Source of the DNA: Diadema setosum
Lineage: Eukaryota > Echinodermata > Echinoidea > Diadematoida > Diadematidae
NCBI GenBank assembly: GCA_033980235.1
Contig: CM067064.1
Location: forward strand, 28,273,781 to 28,337,780
DNA length: 64,000 bases
Reading direction: 5' to 3'
The notes under the pieces are model-generated. The model saw nothing but the letters and a program-made list of their open reading frames with translations, had not been told where the DNA came from and searched no databases. Shown here one piece after another: positions 23,099 to 34,294 of this stretch. Every line of letters starts with the position of its first letter. Positions within the stretch are counted from its first letter, which is position 1. Made by a program: the position numbers and the translations under genes.

Positions 23099-24717
23099 GA
23101 GTGAGAGTGATCATTTTAGGCCATGATGAATCCAATTCTACTTGAGACATCGAAAGATGCTCTACTACATGAGAAGGCTGAAAGTTTTTAACCCTATCTA
23201 TGCCCAAGCACTTCACTACAATTTGATAAGCTCTTTCACTAGCATTTTGGCTAATTTCCCCTCTGAAAAAAAACACACAAAGACAATGACCTTACTGTAA
23301 ATTAGACAGTCCACTCAGACAGAAATATTGCATCAGTCTGATGGAATGGCAAGAGTGACTCAGTAGCGATTGGGGTACTACACATTCTCTACTCAATGGC
23401 AGTTAATTATACAACATCTGCGTCATTTGATGAAGAAAACACTCAACTGGATGTGCAATGTGCTTCCCCTATTAAGAAAAACCCACAACAAAATAAAAAT
23501 AACAAAAAGAAGAAAAGCAGAGTAAAGATAATAGGTACAAATTTAAATATCTATAGGGACATTATCTGACCATTTTCTGTTGTTATTTTTTTTTTCTAGG
23601 GAGGATATGAGTACAAGGTAATATCAAAAGGACAAAATGGACAGTAAGGATAAGTACAACTACAATAATACATGAATCACACCTTTTTTCACTTCTTTTT
23701 TTTTTTGTTTTGCTGTCTTTTTGTTCTTTTCCCCTTTCCACAGCCCCCTCCATCCCACCCCAAGCCATAATTCTTTAAAAAACCACTTGCCTGTAAATTC
23801 ACTGATCATATTTCCTCTTTCTGGCACCCCATTACATTTGTATTTGCATTTTCACACCCACTTATAAATTTGCAGCAACCAATATCTCTAAGTATTCAAT
23901 ACCAATTCTTAAACATTGTTTATACCACATACCTTATATACCAGCACTCTTGATCATGCCGTTTTTTCTTTAATAAAAACGTCAGCATAGTGTAAAATCA
24001 GAGAACTGAAGGAAAAAGCCATGCATGAATAAAGAATCAGTGGAGTGGAGCAGGATAGAAATAATAATCTGTTCTTTGCAGCATTTTCAATGTCACAACT
24101 TTGGGTAGAGAGGCATGACGAGGGCACGCATATTCATGCGCATCTGGGTTTGAACAAGGAAATGATTGGATTTATCAAATCATCCGGGGCTAGAATTCGA
24201 TATTCAAGTATGCGTCCCTGCTGATAAAAAGTAGGCGGACAGACATGATATACCTAATACGTGGTACATCACTTCTCATAAACTCGGAAAATCACATACT
24301 CAGTAGAGGAACACGACAGAAAATGAGATTTCTATGAGACCTCAAATGTCAGTGTTATACAAGCTGATCAAAAAATGTGAAATACACAATCAGTAAAAAC
24401 TAACAAACAAAACAAAACAAAAACTTGGCCGATCAATTCATTACAATCAACTTTTCAGTGATCTACACTGTAGTTATAATCTAGCCTCTCCCCCGCCCTA
24501 ATCAACTGGACTGTTCTATACATATTCACAAGGGAATAACAAGATGCTAAATATAATTTTGTGCACAGGATATGATACATGATTTAGAGGACATGGCCAA
24601 GTAAACAGTGAGCGAATAGTATGTGACAAGTTCCACTGAAACACCATCACCTGAAAAGACCAGAAAAATCATCTTGCCACTTACCTAAGATTGCTACTGC
24701 CAACTTGCAATGTAGAA
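23099..24717. other. Unique AT-rich non-coding DNA
   Basis: No gene recognised. Contains a T run near 23585-23595, a TTTTTTTTTGTTTTG tract near 23690-23710 and AAAACAAAACA near 24405-24420. A complex patch at about 24110-24240 includes 'gcatattcatgcgcatctggg' and could be conserved. Confidence 0.5.
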
Positions 24718-24985
24718 GGGGGGGGGGGGGGGGGGGGGGTTAGAGACACACAGACTCACAAACAAACAAACAGGAAACTAACACACAGTGAGTCAGAGCA
24801 GGCAAGAGTCACTAGGGGTGTGACAGACACTTAGACACAGACAGGTAAACAAAAAGAGACAGACAGACAACAGACAGACAAACAGGAAGCTAATACACAG
24901 TGAGACAGAGCAGGCAAGAGTCACTCAGGGTGTGACAGATACTCAGACACAGACAGGTAAACAAAAACAGACAGACCAACAGACA
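24718..24985. repeat. Poly-G tract and GACA-rich 112-bp duplication
   Basis: A 22-base G run (24718-24739) is followed by GACA/AACA-rich DNA. A unit starting CAGGAAACTAACACACAGTG at 24771 recurs 112 bases later at 24883 (CAGGAAGCTAATACACAGTG), with about 90% identity through 'aggcaagagtcact' and 'agacacagacaggtaaacaaaaa'. This is a two-copy minisatellite, compositionally related to the arrays at 28740 and 36540. Confidence 0.88.
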
Positions 24986-25411
24986 AACAGACAAACAAGG
25001 AAAGTGACAAGCACTAAAACAGACTTGGGAAGAAAGAGAGAGGGAGATATTTGGGGAGTAACAGATGCAGAAGTGCTCGGTCAAAGTGGAGGAAAAATAT
25101 TTGAAAGAAAAAAAACTTTTGAAGAGAAAGAGAAAGTGAATAGTTGCGACAGAGAGAGAGGCAGATGCAAAAAGACAGGCAAATTAATGAACAAACAAGA
25201 TGACACTTTCTGAGAAATACTCAGAGAGAGAGGGGGGGAGAGGGAAGGTCAAAAAGGCTATGTCAGTGAGAGTGAAAACAAACTTTGAAGAGAGAGAGGG
25301 AGAGATTGAGGAGAAGCAGATCCAAAGATAAAAATAAAAGAACTGCGAGAGAAAAAGGAAGATGGGGAATATGGAAGTGACCGAGATGATGAGAGAAAGA
25401 AAGCAAGATAG

Positions 25412-25434
25412 ATATGTGGATGGATAGATGGATT

Positions 25435-25479
<45 letters not shown>

Positions 25480-25480
25480 G
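25412..25480. repeat. (GATA)n microsatellite
   Basis: GGATGGATAGATG leads into about eleven GATA units. It is embedded in a longer GA-rich stretch that runs back to about 25010. Confidence 0.95.
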
Positions 25481-25544
25481 AAGAGAAGGAGACGGAACGC
25501 AATTAGATAAATGATGCTTTCTAATTCCACTAATGATCACACAC

Positions 25545-25700
25545 ACAAAGTCAAGCTCCGAGGAGCCGAGCGCCCGGCATGTGTAGTGGTTAGAAGAGAG
25601 ACGAACCCCGCTCCTGTAATTGTTTAATTTGCTTGGATGTGCGCCTTGTAGCTCACCCGGCGCTCGAGCCTCGCATCCGGATGCGTGAGATTGGGAAAAG
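25545..25700. promoter_or_regulatory. Candidate regulatory/conserved island with a 14-bp palindrome
   Basis: A GC-rich island directly after a GATA microsatellite, with abrupt change in complexity. It contains CTGTAATTGTTTAATTTGC (homeodomain-like AT cores) within GC-rich DNA, and a perfect palindrome CGCATCCGGATGCG at 25672-25685. No domain-bearing reading frame. Could be an enhancer, an insulator-like element or an unrecognised non-coding RNA gene; this is inference from composition. Confidence 0.25.
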
Positions 25701-26739
25701 TGGAGGCCTACTTAGGCCCTGATTTGGACAAGACATGGGGGAAAAAGCTGAGGAGAGTTGAAGAGCTAAAGCAAAGCTTCATTTCACGTGAATGAAATAC
25801 CCAAACATCGATAATGCAATGCATATATTTAGTATGTAGTACTGATACTCATAACAAGGATTACCCCCTCCCCCCTATTTTATTTTATTTTTTTACTTAA
25901 TGGGTATATTGAAGGAAAAGGAAAAGTTGTGGGTTTGTTTGATTTTTATTATTCAAATTTCCAATGCAAATATTGGAACATTATCCTTCAAGAAATAACA
26001 AAAAAAAAAGGGTTTCCAAAAAGTCAAAGGTGACTTGTGAACTCAAGAAAATAAACCCTGCAAAGTGTCTGTATCCCCATCCCTTTTACAGGCTTAATAA
26101 AATACATTTTCCAGAGCAGTATGGAATGTTGAAAAAAAGTCTTATAATGCATAGATAAAATTCACAAAAAATCCCACCAGCTTATGGAATGTACAATGCA
26201 TTCAATTTCTGGTCATATTCTTATATCAATATACTGTGCAACCTTATCTACTTAATAACAACATCACTACACTAAAAATCCTGATTGAAAACTTTGATGT
26301 AGGGATTGACAAAAAGTTTCTTCTTTTTCTTCTAAATCCGGATGTCAGCTTCAACCATGAGACTTTGTAGGTGAACTGTAAAAGGGTTTACAAAAAAGTC
26401 ATATACAGAAATTCAGACAAAACCTAACAGTGACGTACCTCAATTGGAATCATATTACAGATATAAGAAATAAAATAAGGCAGTTATATTTGCCTGAGAC
26501 CTTGGCTGCTACAAACTGTGAACACAACCTTTTTTTTTTATTTGATTTTTGCTGGCAAATGTGATAAGCAGCGGAAATTGTTGACATGACGCACTAAAGG
26601 CCAAACATGCAGTGTAAAATGAAAGAATAAGAAGGAAATGATAGAGCAGAACTTTATTGCATTGCAACAGAGGAGCATTCACGCATTCGGTGCCCTGGAA
26701 GACCAAGTCATTAATACTTTCTACCGAGGCAGGAAGCTA
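25701..26739. other. Unique AT-rich non-coding DNA
   Basis: No gene or repeat family recognised, apart from a T/A-rich tract near 25876-25892 and short poly-A/poly-T runs. Confidence 0.55.
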
Positions 26740-26905
26740 TGTGTAAATGACGACAGACAGGTTTGGACAGAGCAATAATTCATGAAAAATAAAATTTATC
26801 AAATTCACCACGCCTCCACGGCTTGGCATTGCTGTGTGAGACGTCATTAAAATGACAGGCAGGGTTTGTATTTGATTTCACTTTCAGCTGAAAACGAAGC
26901 AAACA
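26740..26905. promoter_or_regulatory. Candidate cis-regulatory element (homeodomain-like sites)
   Basis: Complex sequence with dense AT cores (AGCAATAATTCATGAAAAAT, CGTCATTAAAATGACAGG) next to a GC-richer piece (CACGCCTCCACGGC). 'GTCATTAAAATGAC' is itself an imperfect palindrome. The mix of TAAT, CGTCA and GC-box-like motifs is typical of developmental enhancers. No functional evidence is available from sequence alone. Confidence 0.2.
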
Positions 26906-28479
26906 AGGTGTTCATATTCTTTCTCTTTTCATACACTACTTTTCACGACACCATGTCAGGCAGGCACAGGCATATTGGGAAACACAAATTCTATATCATT
27001 TCAAAACCACGTCAACTGTCGATATGATTTTTGGTTGACAGCACAGGTCTGTGTGCCAAAGCAAACAGCCTTCTGATATGACGACAACTCTTTTCGTTTT
27101 ACATCACCACAGCAGTCCTACTGGTCATTAATTTAAAGTTTTTATCAACCAGTGACAACAATGGTATTGAGTATGCAAAACACAGAAAACTATATCAATA
27201 ACAATATTCATACTGTCATCATATAGAGTGATGATAGCAAAATATGGAAATTCAAAAAAAAATTGTCATGACACAACAATAAGAAAGTGATCATAAAAAC
27301 TTATGATCATAATAATCATAATAGTCAGAAATGCCTCTTGCATGGCATTCATTTGTAGGATTGATACATAAAGGTTTGAGGTGAATTTAACTTTAAACTG
27401 ACAAGGCCTGAGCTAAACTTTTGTCTGTTGTTGGTTAGAATGCTCTCACACTTTAAGCTTTTACATTCTTATCACTTCCTTTAAGAGCGCTTTAAAAAAG
27501 ATACTTTACAGACAGTTCTAACCAAATGACCCTTTAACATTCACAACAGTTACAAAACAGTTTTCATGGTCCATACATGTAAACACACACACACATACAG
27601 AAACACACACAAACATACATACATTATACACACAAATTGTAATAATGCACAAATTAGCATCTATAGAGTAAAATCTTTACAGTTCTGAGGCATTGCATCA
27701 AAGGGTTCGGGTGCCCCCATTTGGATGCTGCCCCCAATAAACTTTCCCAATGGAATTGGAGTCAGGATGTAGCATTCTAAGCAGAAATCTACACAAACAC
27801 TGTACACCAGCCTGAATACCAATGAGTCGACATCAGCACAAGATTTCAGCCTGTGGTGTGCCTGTGTAACATGCTCAAAATGCTGCTATTGGCATTGCCA
27901 TGTATGTATTGGTTGTTGTCGTTATTTTGTCTGTCTTTACTGGCCCTGGTTTTTAATCTTTCCCCTCTTAGCCTCAACCCTGGACATGACAATAAATCAA
28001 ACTTGAGAGTCCTTGAAGTAAGCCTATCATTTGCATAGTTGGCATTGTCTACTGTAAGTTTCCCTTCCAGACCTTCCATTTATTCATCAATTTTCCTGTG
28101 TTTTTTTTTTTTCCACAGGATATTTATTTCATGGGATTTTAGACAACATGGCGCGCACAGACTTGTAGCGGGGACACAAAAATGAAATATGCACTTTTGC
28201 GCCACTGCAGTGTTGAATTGATATGAAAGAAGCAGACAACCAAACATATCATTTTGTCAAAGCAATGAGCAGCTCATTATCCAAGAATACTAAGGCCATT
28301 TGGGTCATGAAGACGTATGACAACTATTGCATAATTTATACCTGTTCACCAATAGGACCCACTGCTACCCCAAATTGTAGATGTAAATAAATGCTGTAAG
28401 AGTTCTAGCTATCAGGAGTGTCCCACCAGCAAAGGAAGATCCTTTTTTTTATTTTTAATGGTCTTTATTCTACCTGATG
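26906..28479. other. Unique non-coding DNA
   Basis: No gene recognised. AC-rich simple sequence occurs at about 27580-27635. The open frames at 27846-28079 (minus) and 27853-28038 (plus) overlap each other and have no domain. Confidence 0.5.
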
Positions 28480-28690
28480 ATGCTTCGAAGCCAATTTACA
28501 ATGAGCTCCTTCATTACTCTTGCCTTTGTATCGCCCCTTCTGCCCGCAGCGGCCGGGCACTCCATCTTCTGTAAATGCCATTTTTTCGGCGATAACCGTG
28601 AATGCGCACAGCTGCCACGGGGGTTCGTTAAAACAAACCCAATTCATCACCGCGCCCGAGCCAACACGCAGGCTCTCCACTTAGTCAGAC
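28480..28690. promoter_or_regulatory. Candidate conserved or regulatory island
   Basis: Complex sequence of higher GC between AT-rich DNA (5') and a GACA minisatellite (3'). It contains AGCCAATTTACAATGAGC, GCAGCGGCCGGGCAC, TTCGGCGATAACCGTG and CCAATTCATCACCGCGCCC. Both strands are open for about 70 codons, but neither translation shows a domain. A cis-regulatory module is more likely than an exon. Confidence 0.22.
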
Positions 28691-28739
28691 ACCTCCATCA
28701 TTAAGAACAGATCAGGAGATGGGATACATTGTGCAGGTA

Positions 28740-28805
28740 CACAGACAGACAGACAGACAGACAAGACAGACAAGACAGACAGACAGACAGACAGAGACAA
28801 GACAT
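28740..28805. repeat. (GACA)n microsatellite
   Basis: Tandem ACAG/GACA units with two AAGACAGAC interruptions. The minus-strand translation is an Ser-Val-Cys-Leu repeat artefact. Confidence 0.95.
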
Positions 28806-29074
28806 ACACACAATATGGGCAGAGAGATATTTGTGACAGACAAACCCTGACTGATAAACAAACAGAGCCACATGACAGACATACAGCAACAGATATAGAC
28901 ATACCTACAGGTATCTGGAGAAAGAGTTAGAAATGAAAGGTATAGAGATTGCGACCACCTACACTATAGACTGTAGATGGATATGTAGCTTAGGTGGTTA
29001 AATGGATTGATAAATGGCAAATTAGTTTGCATGAAAACATTCTGTGGTACACTTGTGCATATGGTATAAACACT

Positions 29075-29122
29075 GTATGTATGTATGTATGTATGTATGT
29101 ATGTATGTATGTATGTATGTAT
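29075..29122. repeat. (TATG)n microsatellite
   Basis: About twelve perfect TATG units, then ATATATG. Confidence 0.97.
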
Positions 29123-30308
29123 ATATGTACAACTGTATGTGTGTGCAGTATAAGTATTTATACTATATATCTATATGCATAAAAGTATAGATGCACACAT
29201 GTGAGTGCATGTATATGTTTGAATGGGTGTGCAGAAGGATGAATAGGTGGACAAACAGGTACACAGAGGTAGACTTACATCACTTGATACAAAGAAAAAT
29301 ATCTAGATGTGTGGAGTGAAGGGGGTTGGAGGGCTGACTAGCAAGACAGAGAAAGAATAAAAAAAATCTCATATTCTCTTCACAACAAGAATACTCTTAC
29401 TTTTACTTGGATCTCCTATCAATTTGGCCTATATTGTAGGATTAATGACACAAATAAGTTTTTTTTTTTTTTTCTGTGGAAGTGGAGCAAAACTGACTCA
29501 TGTGGTTGTTCTACATACCACATACACAAACATACACACACCCACACTCACAAACACACACACAACAATCAACAAACATGACACACTGTAAAATGGTTTA
29601 TGTACTGAGAGGGGCGTTCCCGTACAGCAGCAAAGGCAACAGAGGGTGGGAAAAAAAAAAAGTCCGAAATTATCTAGGTAGTTCCACGATCAGCGGTAGA
29701 GTCGATTTTCAAGACAGATCATGGATCGTTCATTTCCAGAAGTAGAAACAAACAACGCTGTGCTCCACAGCGCTCCTTGTCTTTTTTTTTCACGATTCAG
29801 ACACATAGAGACGCAGGCATTGCAATGCAGTTGTACCGTTGTCTTGTACCGCTTTCTTGTATTACTTCGAGAGTGAATAAGTGGGACATTGATTTATACG
29901 AATGAAAAGAGGAGTTTTAGGGGAGATACTAAAGCATGGAGGGTAGTTCATCAGGACAGTGTCTCCGCTATCCCCCTCTCGTCCCCCCCCCCCCCCCCAC
30001 CCACCACCTCCTTACCCCTGGTCATCTCATCACAAGTTCACTAGCTTACAATTGCAGGGATTGATTTGCTTGTTAAAGTGAATTTAGTACTCATTAGTAT
30101 CTTCCCCGGTGACGTTGAACTCGAGTGCCATTCCTGATGTTTGCCTATACATCAAAGGTCAGTGGTGCTTTTGCTTGTTCCCAACCACCCAGTTGAGATC
30201 CTTCACTTGTACTAGCACCAAGAGTGGAATATTTTGAAAAAGTTTACTGCAGGAGAGAAGAATGAGTACCAATGTTTTAGTTCTACATTTTCAACCACAG
30301 AATATGCT
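29123..30308. other. Unique non-coding DNA with homopolymers
   Basis: No gene recognised. Contains a poly-T run (29459-29473), AC-rich sequence (about 29520-29570) and an interrupted poly-C tract (about 29983-30004). Complex patches at about 29600-29860 and 30095-30140 have no recognisable content. Confidence 0.5.
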
Positions 30309-30523
30309 CCTTTCAGAATAGCCATTTCATATTCAGGCTCTTTATGCCCATTTCATACTAGTCAGCTTCACATTCAGGCCCTTTATGCCTGTTTCAGACT
30401 AGTCAGCTTCACATTCAGGCCCCTTCATACCTGTTTCAGACTAATCAACTTCACATTCAGGCCCCTTTATGTCCCTTTCAGACTAGCAGCTTCACATTCA
30501 GGCCCTTTATACCCCTTTCAGAT
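30309..30523. repeat. 41-bp minisatellite
   Basis: About five tandem units of 41-42 bases. The anchor 'attcaggc' recurs at 30331, 30372, 30413, 30455 and 30496. Each unit has the order TTTCAGACTAGTCAGC, TTCACATTCAGGCCC, TTTATRCC. The plus frame 30234-30542 stays open, but a 41-base period changes frame every unit, so the translation is not a true protein repeat. Confidence 0.93.
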
Positions 30524-31670
30524 GTGTTGTGCGACATTTTAGCTGTGCATGACCCTTTCAGCTTGAGCAATTGCTTTGTATGTACTGTAATTTCCTCAGT
30601 CTGAAATCTCTCTCTCTACTGAAATTACAATGACACACCAATGACCACCAGTATCAAACCACTGTTGACTTGAGTCCCCCTCACTCTCTGTTGATATTAG
30701 TGGGATTTATCTGATAGTTTAACATTGGTCTCGACAAGGTTCTGAAATTCCCTTTTGTTGAAATGCACAGTAGCTCAAGTTCAGGAGGCCCTGGTGATAG
30801 ACTTTGCACAAGGCTTTATAATGACGAGGGGAATCTCCCGTTTTGGGTAATTTTTTTTTAATTTTTTTTTTTATAAACACAATACTGATCTATATTCTTA
30901 AGGTGATACCTTCTTTGTGTCTGAAGAGCAGTTGGAGATATTCTTCAGTGCTAATTACTGCTCACATGCAGAATTTTTCTCACTAAATCACAGGGAATTT
31001 CTTGGGCAACTGAAAGTAACAGACACGACTTGACAATTTGGCAGCTCTATCTCAAGAAATATACAATTTTGCATACTCTGTTGTATATTGCTACTGAAAT
31101 AAAAGAAGAAACTCTCAAATATATGAAAGTTTGTAAAATTAGTCTGTCCAGATCTAGACACCTGTGAAGAAATACCACCATGATCATAAACTGTTTCTCA
31201 AATGATTCATTCTACCACTACTGTCTACATGAAATACAAAAATGAGTTTGGTGAATTTTGTTACCGAGAGTTTTTCGTCTTTCACGAAGCACGTAACGAT
31301 CATTTTTCAACTGAAATCCTATCGCAGTTTCGGTCTTTGCTCCGTGTCGGGGACGAAGCTAGCACGCAGCTGAGATATTTCACAGTGGAAATGCTGTCAA
31401 ACAATGCCTTTAAGATGGTCTGCAAGATCTTTTAATGAAAGTGACAGTTGAAGCGACGCAGGGCTACTTCATATTAAATACAGAGAATCCTGTATCAAAT
31501 TCATTACAGGACGCCAACCTGTCGAAAATCCCACGCTAAAGAGTGGGCCCCTGGAATCTGGCATTTTGCCAGGATACTTCAAGTCGACACACAAGGCCTT
31601 CATCATACTCACTTTTCTCATTTACATTCCAAATACTGGTTAACTCTATCTTTCTCTCTCCCTCCACCTA
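30524..31670. other. Unique AT-rich non-coding DNA
   Basis: No gene recognised. The 77-codon frame at 31202-31435 is of ordinary composition and ends in unique sequence, but has no domain I know. A GC-richer patch lies at about 31260-31380. Confidence 0.45.
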
Positions 31671-31765
31671 TCCATCTACCTACCTATCGATCTATCTATC
31701 CATCCATCCATCCATCCATCCATCCATCCATCCATCCATCCATCCATCCATCCATCCATCCATCC

Positions 31766-31808
<43 letters not shown>
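31671..31808. repeat. (CATC)n(CTAT)n compound microsatellite
   Basis: About 18 CATC units followed by about 11 CTAT units, with a short CTAC/CTAT lead-in. The sharp switch from CATC to CTAT suggests spread of a point-mutated unit. Confidence 0.97.
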
Positions 31809-31809
<1 letters not shown>

Positions 31810-32452
31810 CTATTTCCAAGCCAAACTAGATTTAAATAGAAAGTGTACTAAGCAGCTCCACTACTGAAAAGTAAATAGTTGCCAGTTACATCAATTAGAC
31901 CTGAGCAATAAACTCGAATAAACCCCAACCTCTAGATCTCGGCTGTGAAATTACATGGTGCTTGGAGACACTATAAAAGCAGATATTTCTGCAACCTGAT
32001 GATTTCAACACATTTCATGCGACTTGATATCAGAGGAAAAATGATAAAACATGCATGTACTTTCGGTTAGTCTACATGAATTTTATACTGCCATTAGCAA
32101 AACTCATTTCATCAGACTAGGTATGAAAATTAATCGAACAAATAGATCCATTTAATGGTAGCTCCTCGAATGTGACAAGTGACGATTCACTTACAGCTTT
32201 CTCATTTCCTGATTATGACATCCTATGTTAATGAAATGTCATAGACACGATAAGCATACAGATCAAATTTCATCCTCTCACATTTTTTCATCTGTTCTGA
32301 AATTTTCTGGCATAATTGTCTTCTAAATTATTCCACATCTGTCCCCTGAATTTTGTCAGTCCACAGGGTATTTGGACATTTTTGTGGATCAGCCAATAAG
32401 TACAAAAGTTAAAGTTTTCCTCTTGTAACAACCTTTCTAGAGTTAAAAGTGA
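31809..32452. other. Unique AT-rich non-coding DNA
   Basis: Nothing recognised in this stretch. Confidence 0.5.
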
Positions 32453-32724
32453 AATTCAGTCCCAAAATAAGTTAGTCTGATAAAAAAGAGTAAAATCTTA
32501 TGAGTTCAATGGTAAAAATTTGATTGAAATTGGATGAAAAATAAGGACGTTGGGAAATTTTGAAGTTTTGCTAATTTCTGCAAAAGAGTTCTTTTACAGT
32601 GGATTTGAATATGCAAGTGAGTGGGCTGACCATGTCATAACCTCATTATTTTCCATTGATCGTGTACAAAAAAATGACAAAAATTCAATGTTTCTGTCAT
32701 TGAAGTCTGAAACATTATGTTTAA
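32453..32724 (+). mobile_element. Long-armed foldback element, left-half fragment
   Basis: Corresponds to the left half of the elements at 22525-23098 and 59659-60285: TTAAAAGTGAAATTCAGTCC start, 'agttagtctgataaaaaagagtaaaat', 'tttctgcaaaagagttctt', 'ttttccattgatcgtgtac' and 'tttctgtcattgaagtctg'. The right arm is absent. The sequence breaks off where the next repeat (32725-32909) begins, which points to truncation or replacement by that insertion. Confidence 0.85.
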
Positions 32725-32909
32725 ATCCTTTAAAAAATTCATTAAAATTCCTGGATCACTACCAAAATTCACTCATCTGTTCCTTGTGTCATGATCAACT
32801 TTTCCTGCAAGTTTCATCTACATCTGTTCACAACTTTTTGAGTTATTTTGCAAACAGACAAATAAACCAATGCTGACAAAAACATAACCTCCTCAGCAGA
32901 GGTAATAAT
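32725..32909 (+). mobile_element. Interspersed repeat ending in an 'aacctcc...gaggtaata' hairpin
   Basis: Contains 'tcctgcaagtttcatc', 'gttcacaactttttgagtta', 'aacagacaaataaac' and ends 'acataacctcctcagcagaggtaata', where CCTC and GAGG pair around a short loop. From memory, this order of motifs is a very common interspersed repeat in marine animals including sea urchins. I cannot name the family or its class. It abuts the foldback fragment upstream. Confidence 0.65.
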
Positions 32910-33440
32910 GTCCTTTTCTTCTTGTCAGGATTCCTGTACCGATACCCACAACACAAGCCATTCTGTGCAAATTAGATTGCATCTGATGCTATATTCCATT
33001 CCTTGCCTGCTATAATTTCTGCTCTGCTCCTTTCGTAGGCCACCAACTAGGGAAAGCAAGCTAGCAAAGAGAAAGAGCATTCACTGGCTAGGAAACCGAG
33101 CAAGAATCGAAGGCAGAGGAACGAACAAAGGAAAGGAAAGAGAAACAATGGAATCCGCACAATGTAATATATTTTGTGCCTGGATGCGTCTCCAGGCATT
33201 TCCTGGCATTGACAGCCAGAGAGGACGATAGTAACACGGAGCTGACGGAATACAAGATAAAAATATATATCATATATTCATACAATGCACAGAAAAAATA
33301 ATATTGACCTACTTTCTGTGAATCAGCATGATTGGTTTGCCCAAAGAAAGTTTAAGTGACTCTATTCCCATGGAAGAGAGAGAGGGGGGGGGGAGGACTG
33401 TATGGATGTGAACAAAATACCAACTGGATCACCGAATGAC

Positions 33441-33632
33441 TACTGTATAAGTTGTTGTTTCGCAAGGGTTTGATTTTTGCGAATTTCGGAAATCACTGTC
33501 GGACCGCGAATGCAACAACTTGTAAAGATGTCGCCAGGCGCTATGGTAGCAGTGATAACATCGGTAACGGTGGCATCAGCGTCAATTCGCGAAAAACAAC
33601 ATCTCGCGAAAAAATGTCCAGCTTATGTAGGA
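33441..33632. mobile_element. ATAAGCT-terminal 'tttcgc' MITE, copy 1 (decayed)
   Basis: Left end TACTGTATAAGTTGTTG and right end complementary to CCTACATAAGCTGGAC form an imperfect inverted repeat. The interior contains 'gatttttgcgaatttcg', 'cactgtcggaccgcgaat', 'ttcgcgaaaaacaacatc' and 'gcgaaaaaatgtc'. The same order of blocks occurs at 38068-38285 and 55124-55353. Open frames across it (33452-33785) are translation artefacts. Confidence 0.72.
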
Positions 33633-33707
33633 ATATTACAGGAAGAATGGCAGATGTATAGGGGGAGTGGAAGCACGGAGAAAGAAGTAAAGACAGTAAA
33701 GGGAGAG

Positions 33708-33710
<3 letters not shown>

Positions 33711-33742
<32 letters not shown>

Positions 33743-33763
33743 AGAGAGAGAGAGAGAGAGAGG
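33711..33763. repeat. (GT)n(GA)n compound microsatellite
   Basis: About 15 GT units (33711-33740) followed by about 10 GA units. Confidence 0.97.
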
Positions 33764-34024
33764 AGGAGAGATTCAACAGAAGTAAAAGGGACAATGGAAT
33801 CACGGAATGGCCAATATTAAAGGGACAACAGCAAAAGTAATGAGTCAACAGACAGTATCACAAATCCTTCCCTTCTGACATCCTGCTGATGTTTGACTAC
33901 ATTCTGTGTAGTCATACAGGGAAATGAACACTGCCATCATAATCTCAACACACAAACTAATGGAGAATCACAAACTTATACCCAACAACTTAAACTTAGA
34001 TGTGGGGGGGGGGGAAGGATTGAC

Positions 34025-34031
34025 AGTGTAT
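34025..34031. repeat. Target-site duplication, left
   Basis: AGTGTAT, directly before the left terminal repeat of the THAP element. An identical heptamer (35071-35077) follows the right terminus. Confidence 0.8.
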
Positions 34032-34044
34032 AGGCGGGGGCGGA
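34032..34044 (+). repeat. Left terminal inverted repeat
   Basis: AGGCGGGGGCGGA, a perfect 13-bp match to the complement of the right end. Confidence 0.88.
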
Positions 34045-34294
34045 CATCCGGGCATTTTCAACATGGAGCCCTAGTAACCGACCCGGCCGATGAAAACAAA
34101 TGCGTAGCGACCGTACCTTAGTGCAGCGCTCAGCAATGCATCGCATGCATAATACACGCACGGTACATGCATAATGCACTGCACTGAATGAACGGTATAC
34201 GCTAGTGTGCTATTATCGGTTATTTTTGCACAGCTTTCTGACATTTTTACTGCAGATTCGTACATCATTTCATCGTTTGTTTCACATCCTCACA

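Noticed and set aside
28740..28805. CRISPR-like or other spaced repeat array
   Set aside because: Plain GACA microsatellite with no spacers. No array with regular unique spacers exists anywhere in the window.
30234..30542. 102-codon frame with repeated peptide-like words
   Set aside because: The underlying 41-bp repeat is not a multiple of three, so repeated words are in shifting frames, and no coding constraint is visible.
33452..33785. Two overlapping plus-strand frames of 69 and 102 codons
   Set aside because: They translate a decayed MITE followed by GT and GA microsatellites (poly Val-Cys, Arg-Glu).
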